Notes under the pieces: model-generated
What the model was told of the DNA's origin: nothing
Seen by the model: the letters and a program-made list of their open reading frames with translations, nothing else
The model's database searches: none
NCBI RefSeq assembly: GCF_022662335.1
Contig: NZ_JAKNQJ010000003.1
Coordinates: 310,001-374,000 of the forward strand
Reading direction: 5' to 3'
From: Sphingomonas sp. CROZ-RG-20F-R02-07
GTDB taxonomy: Bacteria; Pseudomonadota; Alphaproteobacteria; Sphingomonadales; Sphingomonadaceae
Length of the DNA: 64,000 bases
Shown: positions 35,944 to 44,155 of the stretch, piece by piece
Numbering within the stretch: position 1 is the stretch's first letter
How the letters are laid out: the number at the start of each line of letters is the position of its first letter
Translations under genes and position numbers: made by a program

Positions 35944-37043
35944 AGGACGATCAGTTCCGCCTTCAGGGCGCCGGCTTCCTTCAGCGCCTCGAGGATCGCC
36001 ACCAGATCGGCGGGCGATGCGCCGATCGCGTTCACCGCCTTGACGATGTCGGCCAGGCGCGGCCCCGGTGAGAGGAGGAACATCGGCTTCTTCTCTTCAT
36101 CCACCGCGACGCCCGATTTGGTGACGACCGCGGTCTGTCCGTTGCTCAGCGGCCCCGGCTGGCTGACGCGCTGCGTCTCGTCGATGCGGACGGTCAGCTT
36201 GCCGTGCGTGACCGCCGCCGGGCCGACGCGGACCGCCGAATTGATGACGACGGTGCCGGTGCGTGCGTTGACGATCACCTTGGCGGGCGGTTCGGCCGAC
36301 ACCACGTCGAGATTCTCGATCTCCGACATCAAAGTGGCGCGCACATCGGCGCCCTGCGGCGCGCGCACCGACACCGACACCGCGTCCACCGCTTCGGCGC
36401 TGCCGAAGCCGAGTTTCTTGTTGATCGCGCCCGCGACGTTCTGCGCGGTCGTGAAATCGGCACGCGCGAGGTTGAACACCAGCGTCGGCGTGGTGCCGAA
36501 GCCGGTCGCCACCGCGCGCTCCACGGTCGCCCCCTCGGGGATGCGGCCGGTCGAGGGAATGTTGATGACGATCTTGGAGCCGTCCGCGCCCTCGGCGCCG
36601 AGGCCGCCGACCGCGAGATTGCCCTGCGCCATCGCATAGATCTGGTTGTCGGCACCCATCAGCGGGGTAAGGATCAGGCTGCCGCCGCGCAGCGACTTGG
36701 CCTTGCCCATCGACGCGACGGTGATGTCGAGCCGCTGGCCGGGCTTGGCGAAGGGCGGCAGTTCGGCCGTCACGATCACCACCGCGGCGTTCTTCATCCC
36801 CGGATTGACGCCCGCGGGAAGCTGAAGCCCGAACCGCGAGGCCACGGCCTTCAGCGATTGCACGGTATATTCGAGATTGTCGTCGCCGGTGCCGGGAAGC
36901 CCGACGACGATGCCATAGCCCGTCAACTGGTTGGCGCGGATGCCCTGGAAACCGCCCAGATCCTTGATCCGGTCGGCATGGGCGGGCGCCACCGCGACCA
37001 GGAGCGAGGCGAGCGCGAGGACGAAGCTGCGAAGAACCATCAT
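35940..37043 (-). CDS. flgI: Flagellar P-ring protein
   Basis: FlgI (367 residues) forms the periplasmic P ring. It has a signal peptide (VLRSFVLALASLLVAVAPAHA) followed by DRIKDLGGFQGIRANQLTGYGIVVGLPGTGD, the hallmark of the family. NPGMKNAAVVIVTAELPPFAKPGQRLDI follows. The start ATG 37043 has AGGA 8 nt upstream; a TTG at 37064 is less likely. It overlaps flgJ by 4 nt and lies 49 bp after flgH. Confidence 0.95.
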   Translation of the reverse strand: MMVLRSFVLALASLLVAVAPAHADRIKDLGGFQGIRANQLTGYGIVVGLPGTGDDNLEYTVQSLKAVASRFGLQLPAGVNPGMKNAAVVIVTAELPPFAKPGQRLDITVASMGKAKSLRGGSLILTPLMGADNQIYAMAQGNLAVGGLGAEGADGSKIVINIPSTGRIPEGATVERAVATGFGTTPTLVFNLARADFTTAQNVAGAINKKLGFGSAEAVDAVSVSVRAPQGADVRATLMSEIENLDVVSAEPPAKVIVNARTGTVVINSAVRVGPAAVTHGKLTVRIDETQRVSQPGPLSNGQTAVVTKSGVAVDEEKKPMFLLSPGPRLADIVKAVNAIGASPADLVAILEALKEAGALKAELIVL

Positions 37044-37092
37044 GCCGCCGATCCTGCCGCCCAAAAGGTTACCATCCCGCTAACCACGGCGA

Positions 37093-37824
37093 TCAGAACG
37101 GGCTGACGACCGAGAAGAACCGCCCGAGCCAGCCCTGGCGGCTCGCACGGGCGACGTCGCCCTTGCCGGTGTAGGCGATCTGCGCATCGGCCACGCGGGT
37201 GGAGAGAATGCGGTTGTCCGCATCGATGTCTGCGGTGCGCACGAGGCCCTTGATCTGGACGAACTCGTCGCCGCGGTTGAGCGTCACGCGCTTCTGCCCC
37301 TGGACGAGCATCGTGCCGTTGGGCAGCACCTGCGCCACCGTCACGCTCACCTCGCCCGACAGCGAGTTGGACTGGTCCGCCGCGCCCGTGCCGTTGAAGG
37401 TGCGGCCGGTGCCCGCGCTGGTGCTCTGGTTCTTCAGGAACGACAGCACCCCGGTGGTCGGCGCGGTGATGCTCAGGTCGCCCTTGGAATCGAGCTTGGA
37501 ACCCGCCGATTTGGTCGCCGCGGTCTTCTCGACCAGCACGATCGTCAGCGGATCGCCGACGCGGCGCGCGCGCGATCCCTCGTACAGCGCGGCATAGCCG
37601 CCTTCGGCCTGGAAGATCGAGCCGTTGGCCGCCGCCGGCGGCACCGCGACGGGCGCGGCGCGGATGGCGGTGAAATCCTCCGGGGTCTTCTTCTTGCCGA
37701 GAAGGCCGGCGTCCGCCGCCTGCGGGCTGAGCCCGGCGACGAGCAGCGCCGCGGTGGCGGCGCCGAGCGCGATCTCGATCCAGTGATGGCCGATGCGGAA
37801 CGGATTGGGTGCCCTGGATGCCAT
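37093..37824 (-). CDS. flgH: Flagellar L-ring protein, without lipobox cysteine
   Basis: FlgH forms the outer-membrane L ring. The body matches the family: GSRARRVGDPLTIVLVEKTAATKSAGSKLDSKGDLSI, LSGEVSVTVAQVLPNGTMLVQGQKRVTLN and VRTADIDADNRILSTRVADAQIAYTGKGDV (parts quoted in order). Unlike E. coli FlgH, the leader (AALLVAGLSPQAADAGLLG) has no cysteine, and none is visible in the whole protein, so lipid attachment is not possible. The ATG at 37824 is 1 nt after the flgG stop; ATG 37845 inside flgG is the alternative. Confidence 0.92.
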   Translation of the reverse strand: MASRAPNPFRIGHHWIEIALGAATAALLVAGLSPQAADAGLLGKKKTPEDFTAIRAAPVAVPPAAANGSIFQAEGGYAALYEGSRARRVGDPLTIVLVEKTAATKSAGSKLDSKGDLSITAPTTGVLSFLKNQSTSAGTGRTFNGTGAADQSNSLSGEVSVTVAQVLPNGTMLVQGQKRVTLNRGDEFVQIKGLVRTADIDADNRILSTRVADAQIAYTGKGDVARASRQGWLGRFFSVVSPF

Positions 37825-37825
37825 G

Positions 37826-38614
37826 TCAGATGTTCTGGTTGACATATTTGAGCATGTCGTCGGTGGCGGAGATCATCTTGGAATTCACCTCATACGCGCG
37901 CTGGCATTCGATCATGTCGACCAGCTCCTCGACGGTGTTGACGTTGGATGCCTCGAGCATCCCCTGCTTGATCGAACCGCGCCCCTCGGTGCCGGCCACG
38001 CCGACGTTGGCCGCGCCCGAGGCCGCGGTCTCGACCAGGTAATTGTCGCCCTTGGACTGGAGCCCGGCGCCGTTGGGAAAGCTCGCCACCGCGATCTGGC
38101 CGAGCGTGGCGGGTTCGGTCTGGCCGGCGATCGTCGCCGAGACGGTGCCGTCGTTGCCGATCGTCAGGCCGGTCGCGCCCTGCGGCACGGTGATGCCGGG
38201 CTGCACCTGATAGCCTTCGCTCGTCACCAGCAGCCCTTCGGCCGAGCGCGAGAAATTGCCGGCGCGGGTGTAGCCCAGCGTGCCGCCGGGCATCTGCACC
38301 TGGAAATAGCCGTCGCCGTCCAGCGCCAGGTCCATGCTGTTGCCCGTCGTCTGCATCGACCCCTGCGTATCGATCCGCGCAGTCCCCTGCACGCGCACGC
38401 CGGTGCCGAGGTTCAGGCCGGTCGCATATTTGCTCTCCGCCGTGCTGGGCGCGCCCGCCGCGGTGACGGTCTGGTACGCGAGCGTCTCGAACGCGGCGCG
38501 GTCCTTCTTGAACCCCGTCGTGTTCACGTTGGCGAGGTTGTTCGAGATGACTCGCATGCGCATGTCCTGGGCGTCGAGCCCGGTGCGCGCGATATGCATG
38601 GCGGCGGATGACAT
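37826..38614 (-). CDS. flgG: Flagellar basal-body distal rod protein
   Basis: FlgG (262 residues) makes the distal rod. The N-terminus SAAMHIARTGLDAQDMRMRVISNNLANVNTTGFKKDRAAFE has the rod motif (NNLANVNTTGFKK). GDGYFQVQMPGG and a C-terminal helix SNVNTVEELVDMIECQRAYEVNSKMISATDDMLKYVNQ complete the family pattern. It lies 12 nt after flgF. Confidence 0.95.
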   Translation of the reverse strand: MSSAAMHIARTGLDAQDMRMRVISNNLANVNTTGFKKDRAAFETLAYQTVTAAGAPSTAESKYATGLNLGTGVRVQGTARIDTQGSMQTTGNSMDLALDGDGYFQVQMPGGTLGYTRAGNFSRSAEGLLVTSEGYQVQPGITVPQGATGLTIGNDGTVSATIAGQTEPATLGQIAVASFPNGAGLQSKGDNYLVETAASGAANVGVAGTEGRGSIKQGMLEASNVNTVEELVDMIECQRAYEVNSKMISATDDMLKYVNQNI

Positions 38615-38626
38615 CGCTTGTTTCCC

Positions 38627-39379
38627 TTAGCTCGGCAGGCGCATCACGGATGCGCCGCTTTCGTCCATGTCCTTGGCGGACTTCATCAGATTGGCCTGCA
38701 CTTCGTAGGATCGCTGGTTCTCGATCATGTCGACCAGCGCCTGCGTCATGTTGACGTTCGATCCCTCGATCGCGCCGCCCTGCACCTTGGCCTCGGCATC
38801 GTCGGGCAGCACGCCCCCGCCGCGCACGCGCAGCAGGTTGTCGAGGCCCTTCACCGTGTCCGACCCCTTGGTGTTGGCAAGCTTCAGCTTGTCGAGCACC
38901 TGTGGGTTCTTGGGATCGCCACCCTGCGGCACGATCGAGATCGTGCCGTCGCCGGCGATGGTGAGCGAATCATAGGGCGGCACGGTGATCGGGCCCGACG
39001 ATCCGATCACCGGATGGCCGTCGCCCGTCTGCAGCACGCCCGACGGCGCGATCTCCAGATCGCCGCGCCGGGTATAGGCTTCGCTGCCGTCGGCGGCCTG
39101 CACCGCCAGCCAGTCGGTGTTGCCGGTGATCGCCACGTCGAGCGATCGGCCGGTCATCTGGATCGCCCCCGGCGTGCGGTCGGCGTCGGTCACCTCTTCG
39201 CTGGCCGGCGCGCGCGCCTCCAGCTGGGTGCCGCCGCCTTTGAGCTGGATCTGGTCGAACACCACGCGATCGGCGCGAAAGCCGGTCGTCGAGGCGTTCG
39301 CCATGTTGTTGGCGATCGCCGCCTGCGCCGCCATGTGCGCGCGCAGGCCCGTCGCCGCGGTGTAGACCAGCTTGTCCAT
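38627..39379 (-). CDS. flgF: Flagellar basal-body rod protein FlgF
   Basis: FlgF (250 residues) is a proximal rod protein. The start MDKLVYTAATGLRAHMAAQAAIANNMANASTTGFRADRV has the NNMANASTTGFRAD rod motif. The C-terminal helix NVNMTQALVDMIENQRSYEVQANLMKSAKDMDES is typical. It is shorter than FlgE and resembles FlgG, but the opening residues and gene order identify FlgF. It lies 26 nt after flgE. Confidence 0.93.
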   Translation of the reverse strand: MDKLVYTAATGLRAHMAAQAAIANNMANASTTGFRADRVVFDQIQLKGGGTQLEARAPASEEVTDADRTPGAIQMTGRSLDVAITGNTDWLAVQAADGSEAYTRRGDLEIAPSGVLQTGDGHPVIGSSGPITVPPYDSLTIAGDGTISIVPQGGDPKNPQVLDKLKLANTKGSDTVKGLDNLLRVRGGGVLPDDAEAKVQGGAIEGSNVNMTQALVDMIENQRSYEVQANLMKSAKDMDESGASVMRLPS

Positions 39380-39405
39380 TTATGCCTGCCCCTGCCCCCG
39401 ATCGA

Positions 39406-40668
39406 TCAGTTGCGGATGTTGAAGATCGTCTGCGAGATCTGGTTCTGCGTATCGAGCGCCTTGGCGTTCGCCTGGAAGTTGCGCTGCGCCGAGATCAGGT
39501 CGACCAGTTCCTCGGTGATATCGACGTTCGATCCCTCGAGCGTGCCCGACATCAGGCTGCCGAAGCCCTTTTCGTTGGCGGCGCCGAGCTGCGGCGTGCC
39601 CGACAGGCCCGTGCCGGTCCAATAGCTGGTGCCGACCTGGCGAAGCCCGGCGGGGTCGGTGAAGTTGGCGAGCGCCACCTTGCCCAGCGCCTTGCTGTCG
39701 CCGTTCGAGAAGCTGGCCGTGACGATGCCCGATTTGTCCACGGTCACGCCCTGGAGCTGACCGACGGACGTTCCGTCCTGGCTGCGCGCGGTGACCGAAA
39801 AGGCGCTGCCGATCGCGGTCGAGCCCGCAAGGTTGAGCGCGATCGTCTGGGATTTCGTGCCGCCGGTCGGAACGAACGAATCATAGCTCGCCGGCGCCGT
39901 CGGCGCGGTCAGCTTGCCGGTCGAATCGAACGTCATCTGGACGGGATTGGTGCTGCCGCCCTGCGTGAGCTGCTGGTTGCCGACATAGCTGTAGACCGAC
40001 CAGGTGCTCGATCCGTCGGTCGCGGTGCTCGCGTCGCGGACATAATAGCTGCTCATCGTCATCGCGTTGCCGCCCGCGTCATAGACGGTCGTCGCGGTCG
40101 AATTGTTGTAGGTCGACGCCTTGGTGCGATCGAACGCCGTCGAGGGGGCCGCGGCGCTAGACGACAGGTTGACGTTCAACGCGACGCTGCCGGTCGCCTG
40201 CGCGCTGCCGCTGGTTTCGGGGAGCATGAGGTTGGTCAGACCGTCCACACCCGCCGCCGTCACATTGCCCGCGGAATCGACCGGATACACCTGGAGATAG
40301 CTGCCCTGCGCATCGACGACATTGTCGTCGGTATCGACGCGGAAGCTGCCGTTGCGGGTATAGGCCGTCGTCGGCGTGGTGCCGTTCGTCTTCACCGCGA
40401 AGAACCCGTCGCCCGAGACGGTCAGGTCGAGCGAGGACGAAGTCGTCGTCAGATTGCCTTCGCTGAACTGCTGCCGGTTTTCCTTCACCACCGCGCCCGA
40501 GCCGACCTGCTTGGTCGGATCCGAGGCCAGGCTCGATGCGATGACGTCGGCGAATTCGGTGCGGCTCTTCTTGAAACCCGTGGTCGCGACGTTCGCGATG
40601 TTGTGCGAGATCGTGGACATTTCGGTCTGCGAGGCCTGGAGGCCGGAAAGCGATGTGTAGAAAGTCAT
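39406..40668 (-). CDS. flgE: Flagellar hook protein
   Basis: FlgE (420 residues) polymerises into the hook. MTFYTSLSGLQASQTEMSTISHNIANVATTGFKKSRTEFADV opens the protein with the HNIANVATTGFKKS motif. VSGDGFFAVKT and a C-terminal SNVDITEELVDLISAQRNFQANAKALDTQNQI close it. The interior is Thr/Ser/Gly-rich and variable, as usual for the surface domains. It follows flgD by about 22 nt. Confidence 0.96.
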   Translation of the reverse strand: MTFYTSLSGLQASQTEMSTISHNIANVATTGFKKSRTEFADVIASSLASDPTKQVGSGAVVKENRQQFSEGNLTTTSSSLDLTVSGDGFFAVKTNGTTPTTAYTRNGSFRVDTDDNVVDAQGSYLQVYPVDSAGNVTAAGVDGLTNLMLPETSGSAQATGSVALNVNLSSSAAAPSTAFDRTKASTYNNSTATTVYDAGGNAMTMSSYYVRDASTATDGSSTWSVYSYVGNQQLTQGGSTNPVQMTFDSTGKLTAPTAPASYDSFVPTGGTKSQTIALNLAGSTAIGSAFSVTARSQDGTSVGQLQGVTVDKSGIVTASFSNGDSKALGKVALANFTDPAGLRQVGTSYWTGTGLSGTPQLGAANEKGFGSLMSGTLEGSNVDITEELVDLISAQRNFQANAKALDTQNQISQTIFNIRN

Positions 40669-40690
40669 GCGCGTTGCTCCTGGAAAATGT

Positions 40691-41386
40691 TCAGCCGACC
40701 GAACGGATGGCGGAAAGCTTGACCGTGCCGATGCCGGTGGCGGTCAGCGTGGGATCGCCGCTGGACGGCAGCGAGACGGATTCGACGGGCGCCCAGACGA
40801 GCGAACGGCTGGTGACCGTGGTGCCGTTGTCGTCCGCGGCGACCGTGACCTTGAACGGCCCGGTGCCGGCGCTGGCGCCCGCATCGGTGGTGCCGTCCCA
40901 ATCATAGGTGGCGGTGCCCGCCGACTGCGCGCCGAGCGACACCGTCTTCAGCACGTTGCCCTTGGCATCGGCGATCGTGACGTCGACATTGGTGGCCGCA
41001 CCGTCGAGCTCGACCGCGCCGGCGATGCCGCCTGCGGTGCGGCCATACGCCGTCGACCCTTCCGTCAGCACCGTCTTGCCGACATAGTTCATCGCATCCG
41101 TCGCCGAAGTGGCGCCGAGCTTGGTCGCGATGCCGGTCAGCGTCGTGTTCATCTGGCTGATGCCCGTCACGCTCGACATCTGCGCCATCTGCGCGATCAT
41201 CTGCGTGTTATCGACCGGGTTGAACGGATCCTGGTTCTTGAGCTGCGCGGTCATCAGCGTCAGGAAATCGCTTTGATCGAGCGTCTGGCTGGTCTTGTTC
41301 GCCGCCGCGCCGGCCGTGGCGGCGGCCGATGCGGTGGTGGCGATGCCGAGGCTGGAAAGCGTGGATGCCATCGTGGTGGAGGTCAT
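40691..41386 (-). CDS. flgD: Flagellar hook assembly (capping) protein
   Basis: FlgD (231 residues) caps the growing hook. The conserved part is DFLTLMTAQLKNQDPFNPVDNTQMIAQMAQMSSVTGI (about residues 40-75), followed by a hydrophobic Ig-like/Tudor-like C-terminal domain with VSLGAQSAGTATYDWDGT. The N-terminus is Ala/Thr-rich. It sits 2 nt after flgC. Confidence 0.95.
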   Translation of the reverse strand: MTSTTMASTLSSLGIATTASAAATAGAAANKTSQTLDQSDFLTLMTAQLKNQDPFNPVDNTQMIAQMAQMSSVTGISQMNTTLTGIATKLGATSATDAMNYVGKTVLTEGSTAYGRTAGGIAGAVELDGAATNVDVTIADAKGNVLKTVSLGAQSAGTATYDWDGTTDAGASAGTGPFKVTVAADDNGTTVTSRSLVWAPVESVSLPSSGDPTLTATGIGTVKLSAIRSVG

Positions 41387-41388
41387 GG

Positions 41389-41802
41389 TCAGCGGCCCAT
41401 CTTGAGGGTGTCGAGGATCAGCGACTTCGCCGTGTTCATCACCTCGACGTTGTTCTGATAGCTGCGCGCGGTTTCCATCATGTCGACCAGCTCGCGGGTC
41501 TGGTCTACCGCGGCTTCGAAGACGTTGCCGTCCTTGTCGGCCACGGGATTGGCGGGATCGTAGCGCTTGGTCGGGGCTTCGCCCGCGCTCACCACCTTCT
41601 CGACGTCGACCGTCGAGAGGCCGGAGGCGGAATCGTAGCTGGTGCGGAATACCGGCTTCATCGTCTTGTACGCGGTCTCGGCCGAGCCGGCGATGCCGCC
41701 GGCATTGGCGAGGTTCGACGCGGTGGTGTTCATCCGCAGCAGCTGCGCGGACATCGCGCGACCCGCCACCTGGAAGATCGTCATCGGGGATGCGTCGGCC
41801 AT
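41389..41802 (-). CDS. flgC: Flagellar basal-body rod protein FlgC
   Basis: FlgC (137 residues) is a proximal rod protein. IFQVAGRAMSAQLLRMNTTASNLANAGGI contains the rod motif (ASNLANA). The C-terminal helix VDQTRELVDMMETARSYQNNVEVMNTAKSLILDTL is diagnostic. It begins 1 nt after the flgB stop. Confidence 0.95.
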   Translation of the reverse strand: MADASPMTIFQVAGRAMSAQLLRMNTTASNLANAGGIAGSAETAYKTMKPVFRTSYDSASGLSTVDVEKVVSAGEAPTKRYDPANPVADKDGNVFEAAVDQTRELVDMMETARSYQNNVEVMNTAKSLILDTLKMGR

Positions 41803-41803
41803 C

Positions 41804-42160
41804 CTATTCTCCCTTCAGCGCGCGGGTGATCTGGCCGATCCGCCCGTTCAGGAACGACAGCGTCGTCTGATATTGCACCGCGTTTTCGGCGAAGGCGGTC
41901 TGCTCCTGGTTCAGGTCGACCGTGTTCGCGTCCATCGAGGTCTGATTCGGCACGCGGTATTTCACCGCCGCCTGGAACGCGTCGGTGCTCGCGGCATCGC
42001 CCGATTGTTCGACGGCGAACAGCGTCGAGCGGAAGTCGACGTCCTGCGCCTTGAAGCCGGGCGTGGAGGCGTTCGCGATGTTCGACGCGAGCAGCCCCAT
42101 GCGACGCGATCGCACCTCGAGCGCTGCGCCATGAACTCCGAAAAGCGTTTCCGCTGCCAC
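41804..42160 (-). CDS. flgB: Flagellar basal-body rod protein FlgB
   Basis: FlgB (118 residues from GTG 42160) is the first rod protein. It reads VAAETLFGVHGAALEVRSRRMGLLASNIANASTPGFKAQDVDF, with the NIANASTPGFKA motif, and ends in a helix with FAENAVQYQTTLSFLNGRI. AGGAG lies 8 nt before the GTG. A TTG at 42217 in the same frame lies in the -24 element of the sigma-54 promoter and cannot be the start. It is the first gene of flgBCDEFGHIJKL. Confidence 0.93.
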   Translation of the reverse strand: MAAETLFGVHGAALEVRSRRMGLLASNIANASTPGFKAQDVDFRSTLFAVEQSGDAASTDAFQAAVKYRVPNQTSMDANTVDLNQEQTAFAENAVQYQTTLSFLNGRIGQITRALKGE

Positions 42161-42200
42161 CGAACCGAACTCCTGCACGGGATGTGCTCGGCGTCCTCCA

Positions 42201-42217
42201 AGCAATGGCCGTGCCAA
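42201..42217 (-). promoter_or_regulatory. Sigma-54 promoter of the flgB operon
   Basis: Read on the minus strand this is TTGGCACG-GCCA-TTGCT, a perfect -24/-12 element (GG and GC separated by 10 nt). It lies about 40 bp before the flgB start codon, a usual leader length. The presence of an FlbD-like activator gene in this cluster fits. Confidence 0.9.
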
Positions 42218-42269
42218 TTCGATCGACGCCTTTGCACGGCGCGTCCCGGCAGCGGCAGCGGCGTGGGGG

Positions 42270-42307
42270 CGGCAAGGATTTGCCGGATCGGCGGCAAGGC
42301 TTGCCGC
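42270..42307. promoter_or_regulatory. Two CGGCAA/TTGCCG palindromes, candidate activator (FlbD-type) sites
   Basis: CGGCAA-GGAT-TTGCCG spans 42270-42285 and GCGGCAAG-G-CTTGCCGC spans 42291-42307. Their centres are about 21-22 bp apart, two helical turns. They lie 55-105 bp upstream of the flgB sigma-54 promoter, the normal enhancer distance, and about 80-115 bp before the divergent motA-like gene. The same half-site recurs before the flbD-like gene. Binding by that activator is inferred. Confidence 0.55.
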
Positions 42308-42387
42308 ACCGGCGATGGCGGCGGCATCGGCCGCGGGGAGGGACGCGACCCCGGCGCGATTGGCCCATGACTTGCAGAACGCCTGTC

Positions 42388-43038
42388 ATGGTGCTTCTCT
42401 CGCAACTTCTCGATCCGGCCGCGCTCGCCATCGTCGGTGGCGGCACGCTCCTGTCCGCGGTGCTGCGTTCGCCGCTGCGGGACCTGCGCCGCGCCCTCGC
42501 CGCCTTGCGAACGCTTGCCCGCGCGCCCTTCTCGGCGGAGCCGGCGCTGGCGCAGATCGCGGCGCTCGCCCGGATCGCCCGGCGCAGCGGCGTGCTGTCG
42601 CTCGATCGCTCGGTGATCGCGGATCCCGACATCGCCGCCGCGATCGCCGGCATCGTCGATGGCGACAAGCCCGATGCGATCGCGGCCCTCGTCGCCTGGC
42701 GCCGCCGCGCGCGCTGCGAGCGCCATGCCGCGGCCGCCGATGTCTGGGCGGGCGCCGCCGAGGCCGCCCCGGCGATGGGCATGGTCGGCACGCTCGTCGG
42801 GCTGGCGGCGATGTTCGCGGCGATGCGCGACCCGGCGACGATCGGCGGCGCGATGGCGATCGCGTTGCTCTCCACGCTCTATGGTGCGCTGTTCGGAAAT
42901 CTCGTCTTCCTGCCGATCGCCAACCGGCTGCGCGCATCCGCCCGTCACGAAGGGCTGGAGCGCGCGCGGATCGAGGCGCCGCTCGTCGCGCTCGCGGCCC
43001 GCGAAGCCCCGGGTGTGGCCTTGGCGAGCGCGGCATGA
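42388..43038 (+). CDS. Short MotA/PomA-like membrane protein
   Basis: A 216-residue protein whose C-terminal half, APAMGMVGTLVGLAAMF ... GGAMAIALLSTLYGALFGN ... LVFLPIANRL, matches transmembrane helices 3 and 4 of MotA/PomA. The N-terminal DPAALAIVGGGTLLSAVLRSP resembles helix 2. Helix 1 of MotA appears to be missing, and the protein is much shorter than the window's main MotA. The ATG at 42388 is used; ATG 42367 is an alternative. It is followed by a MotB-like gene with a 4-nt overlap, and both lie between flgB and flgA. It may be an accessory stator or a flagellar chaperone-like channel; function is not known. Confidence 0.7.
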   Translation: MVLLSQLLDPAALAIVGGGTLLSAVLRSPLRDLRRALAALRTLARAPFSAEPALAQIAALARIARRSGVLSLDRSVIADPDIAAAIAGIVDGDKPDAIAALVAWRRRARCERHAAAADVWAGAAEAAPAMGMVGTLVGLAAMFAAMRDPATIGGAMAIALLSTLYGALFGNLVFLPIANRLRASARHEGLERARIEAPLVALAAREAPGVALASAA

Positions 43039-43565
43039 CCGACGATTTCCCCGTACCCGCGCCGATGCGGCCGATCTGGCTGGTGACACTCGCCGACCTC
43101 GCGCTGCTGCTGCTCGGCTTCCTCGTTCTCGTCCAGGCGACCGGACGCGCCGACCGCAAGGCGCTGGTCGCGGGGCTGCACGACCGGTTCGGCGTCACCG
43201 GCTTCGCCCCGGCATCCATGCCGATGCCGGTCGCCGCCTTTGCGACCACCGATTTCGCGACCGGCTCGGCCGCGTTGCCCGACGACCCCGCGTCACTGAT
43301 CGCCTGGGCGCGCCAGGCGCTCGCCGATCCGCGCGTGGCGCTGAACGTCTCGGGCACGAGCGACGGCACCGCCGCCGATGTCGATCCGGCCACGCAGAGC
43401 GGCGCGGTGCTCGCCGCCGACCGGGCGCGCGCCGTCGTGGCCGCGCTCGCCGCCGCGCACGTCGCGACCGGCCGGATCGCGCTGGCCACCACCCAACGGC
43501 CCGGCCTGCGCCGGGCGATCGTCACCCTCGCCTTTGCCGGCGAACCTTCACGGAGCGTCCCATGA
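43035..43565 (+). CDS. Short MotB-like protein, partner of the MotA-like gene
   Basis: A 176-residue protein with one N-terminal helix that carries a buried aspartate, Asp21, in LVTLADLALLLLGFLVLV, the position of the ion-binding Asp of MotB/ExbD. The C-terminal part (VSGTSDGTAADVD, then AADRARAVVAALAAAHV and RIALATTQ) looks like a shortened OmpA-type peptidoglycan-binding domain. Compared with the window's MotB (300 residues) the linker is much shorter. It is coupled by ATGA to both the MotA-like gene and flgA. It could be a second stator component. Confidence 0.65.
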   Translation: MTDDFPVPAPMRPIWLVTLADLALLLLGFLVLVQATGRADRKALVAGLHDRFGVTGFAPASMPMPVAAFATTDFATGSAALPDDPASLIAWARQALADPRVALNVSGTSDGTAADVDPATQSGAVLAADRARAVVAALAAAHVATGRIALATTQRPGLRRAIVTLAFAGEPSRSVP

Positions 43566-44086
43566 TCCGGCTTCTTCCCCTCCTCCTGCTCGCCGCCCCC
43601 ACGGTCGCGGCGGCCGGCGGGTTCCAGGACACCGCCTCGCTCGACCGCGCGGTGGCGGCCTTTACCGGCCACGCGATCGGCGACGAGGGCGGCGCGCGCA
43701 CCGCGGTGGATGCGCGGCTGAAGCTCGCCCAATGTCCGACGGTCGCGCTGTCGTGGCGCACGCCCGCGCACGACGCGGTGGTGATCGCCTGTTCGGGCCC
43801 GGACTGGCGGATCTACGTGCCGATGCGCACCGTTCCGGCGGTCGGCCTGTCGGGCGCGACGGTGATCCAGCCGCCGATGCAACGGGCCGAAGCCGTCATC
43901 AAACGCGGCGATCCGGTGGTGATCGAGGCGGGCACCGAGGGCTTTGCGATCAGCCGCGAAGGCGTCGCGATGGGCGATGCCGCGCCCGGTGCGCGCTTCA
44001 TGGTGAAGGTGGACGATGCCCGTACGCCCGTCCAGGCGATCGCGCGCGCCAGCGGCCGTGCCACGCTGCCGGGCTGGGGCGAATGA
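43562..44086 (+). CDS. flgA: Flagellar P-ring assembly chaperone FlgA
   Basis: FlgA (174 residues) helps FlgI form the P ring in the periplasm. There is a signal peptide (MIRLLPLLLLAAPTVAAAG), a short N-terminal part, and a SAF-like C-terminal domain with KRGDPVVIEAGTEGFAISREGVAMGDAAPGARFMVKV and a final ATLPGWGE. It is shorter than enteric FlgA (about 220). The start overlaps the MotB-like stop by 4 nt. Confidence 0.85.
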   Translation: MIRLLPLLLLAAPTVAAAGGFQDTASLDRAVAAFTGHAIGDEGGARTAVDARLKLAQCPTVALSWRTPAHDAVVIACSGPDWRIYVPMRTVPAVGLSGATVIQPPMQRAEAVIKRGDPVVIEAGTEGFAISREGVAMGDAAPGARFMVKVDDARTPVQAIARASGRATLPGWGE

Positions 44087-44095
44087 AAAAATCGC

Positions 44096-44122
44096 TAAAG
44101 CTTCGCGCCGATCGGCCGTCTT
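44096..44122 (+). promoter_or_regulatory. Sigma-28 (FliA) type promoter of flgM
   Basis: TAAA at 44096-44099, a 15-nt spacer, then GCCGTCTT at 44115-44122. This is the flagellar sigma-28 layout (consensus TAAA-N15-GCCGATAA) and uses the same GCCGT variant as both flagellin promoters here. It lies about 34 bp before the flgM start. Confidence 0.7.
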
Positions 44123-44155
44123 TACCCGTGTCAGCGATGCCGGGAAGGTGCAGAC

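Noticed and set aside
42161..42217. Longer flgB from TTG 42217
   Set aside because: The TTG is part of the -24 box of the sigma-54 promoter, so it is not in the transcript.
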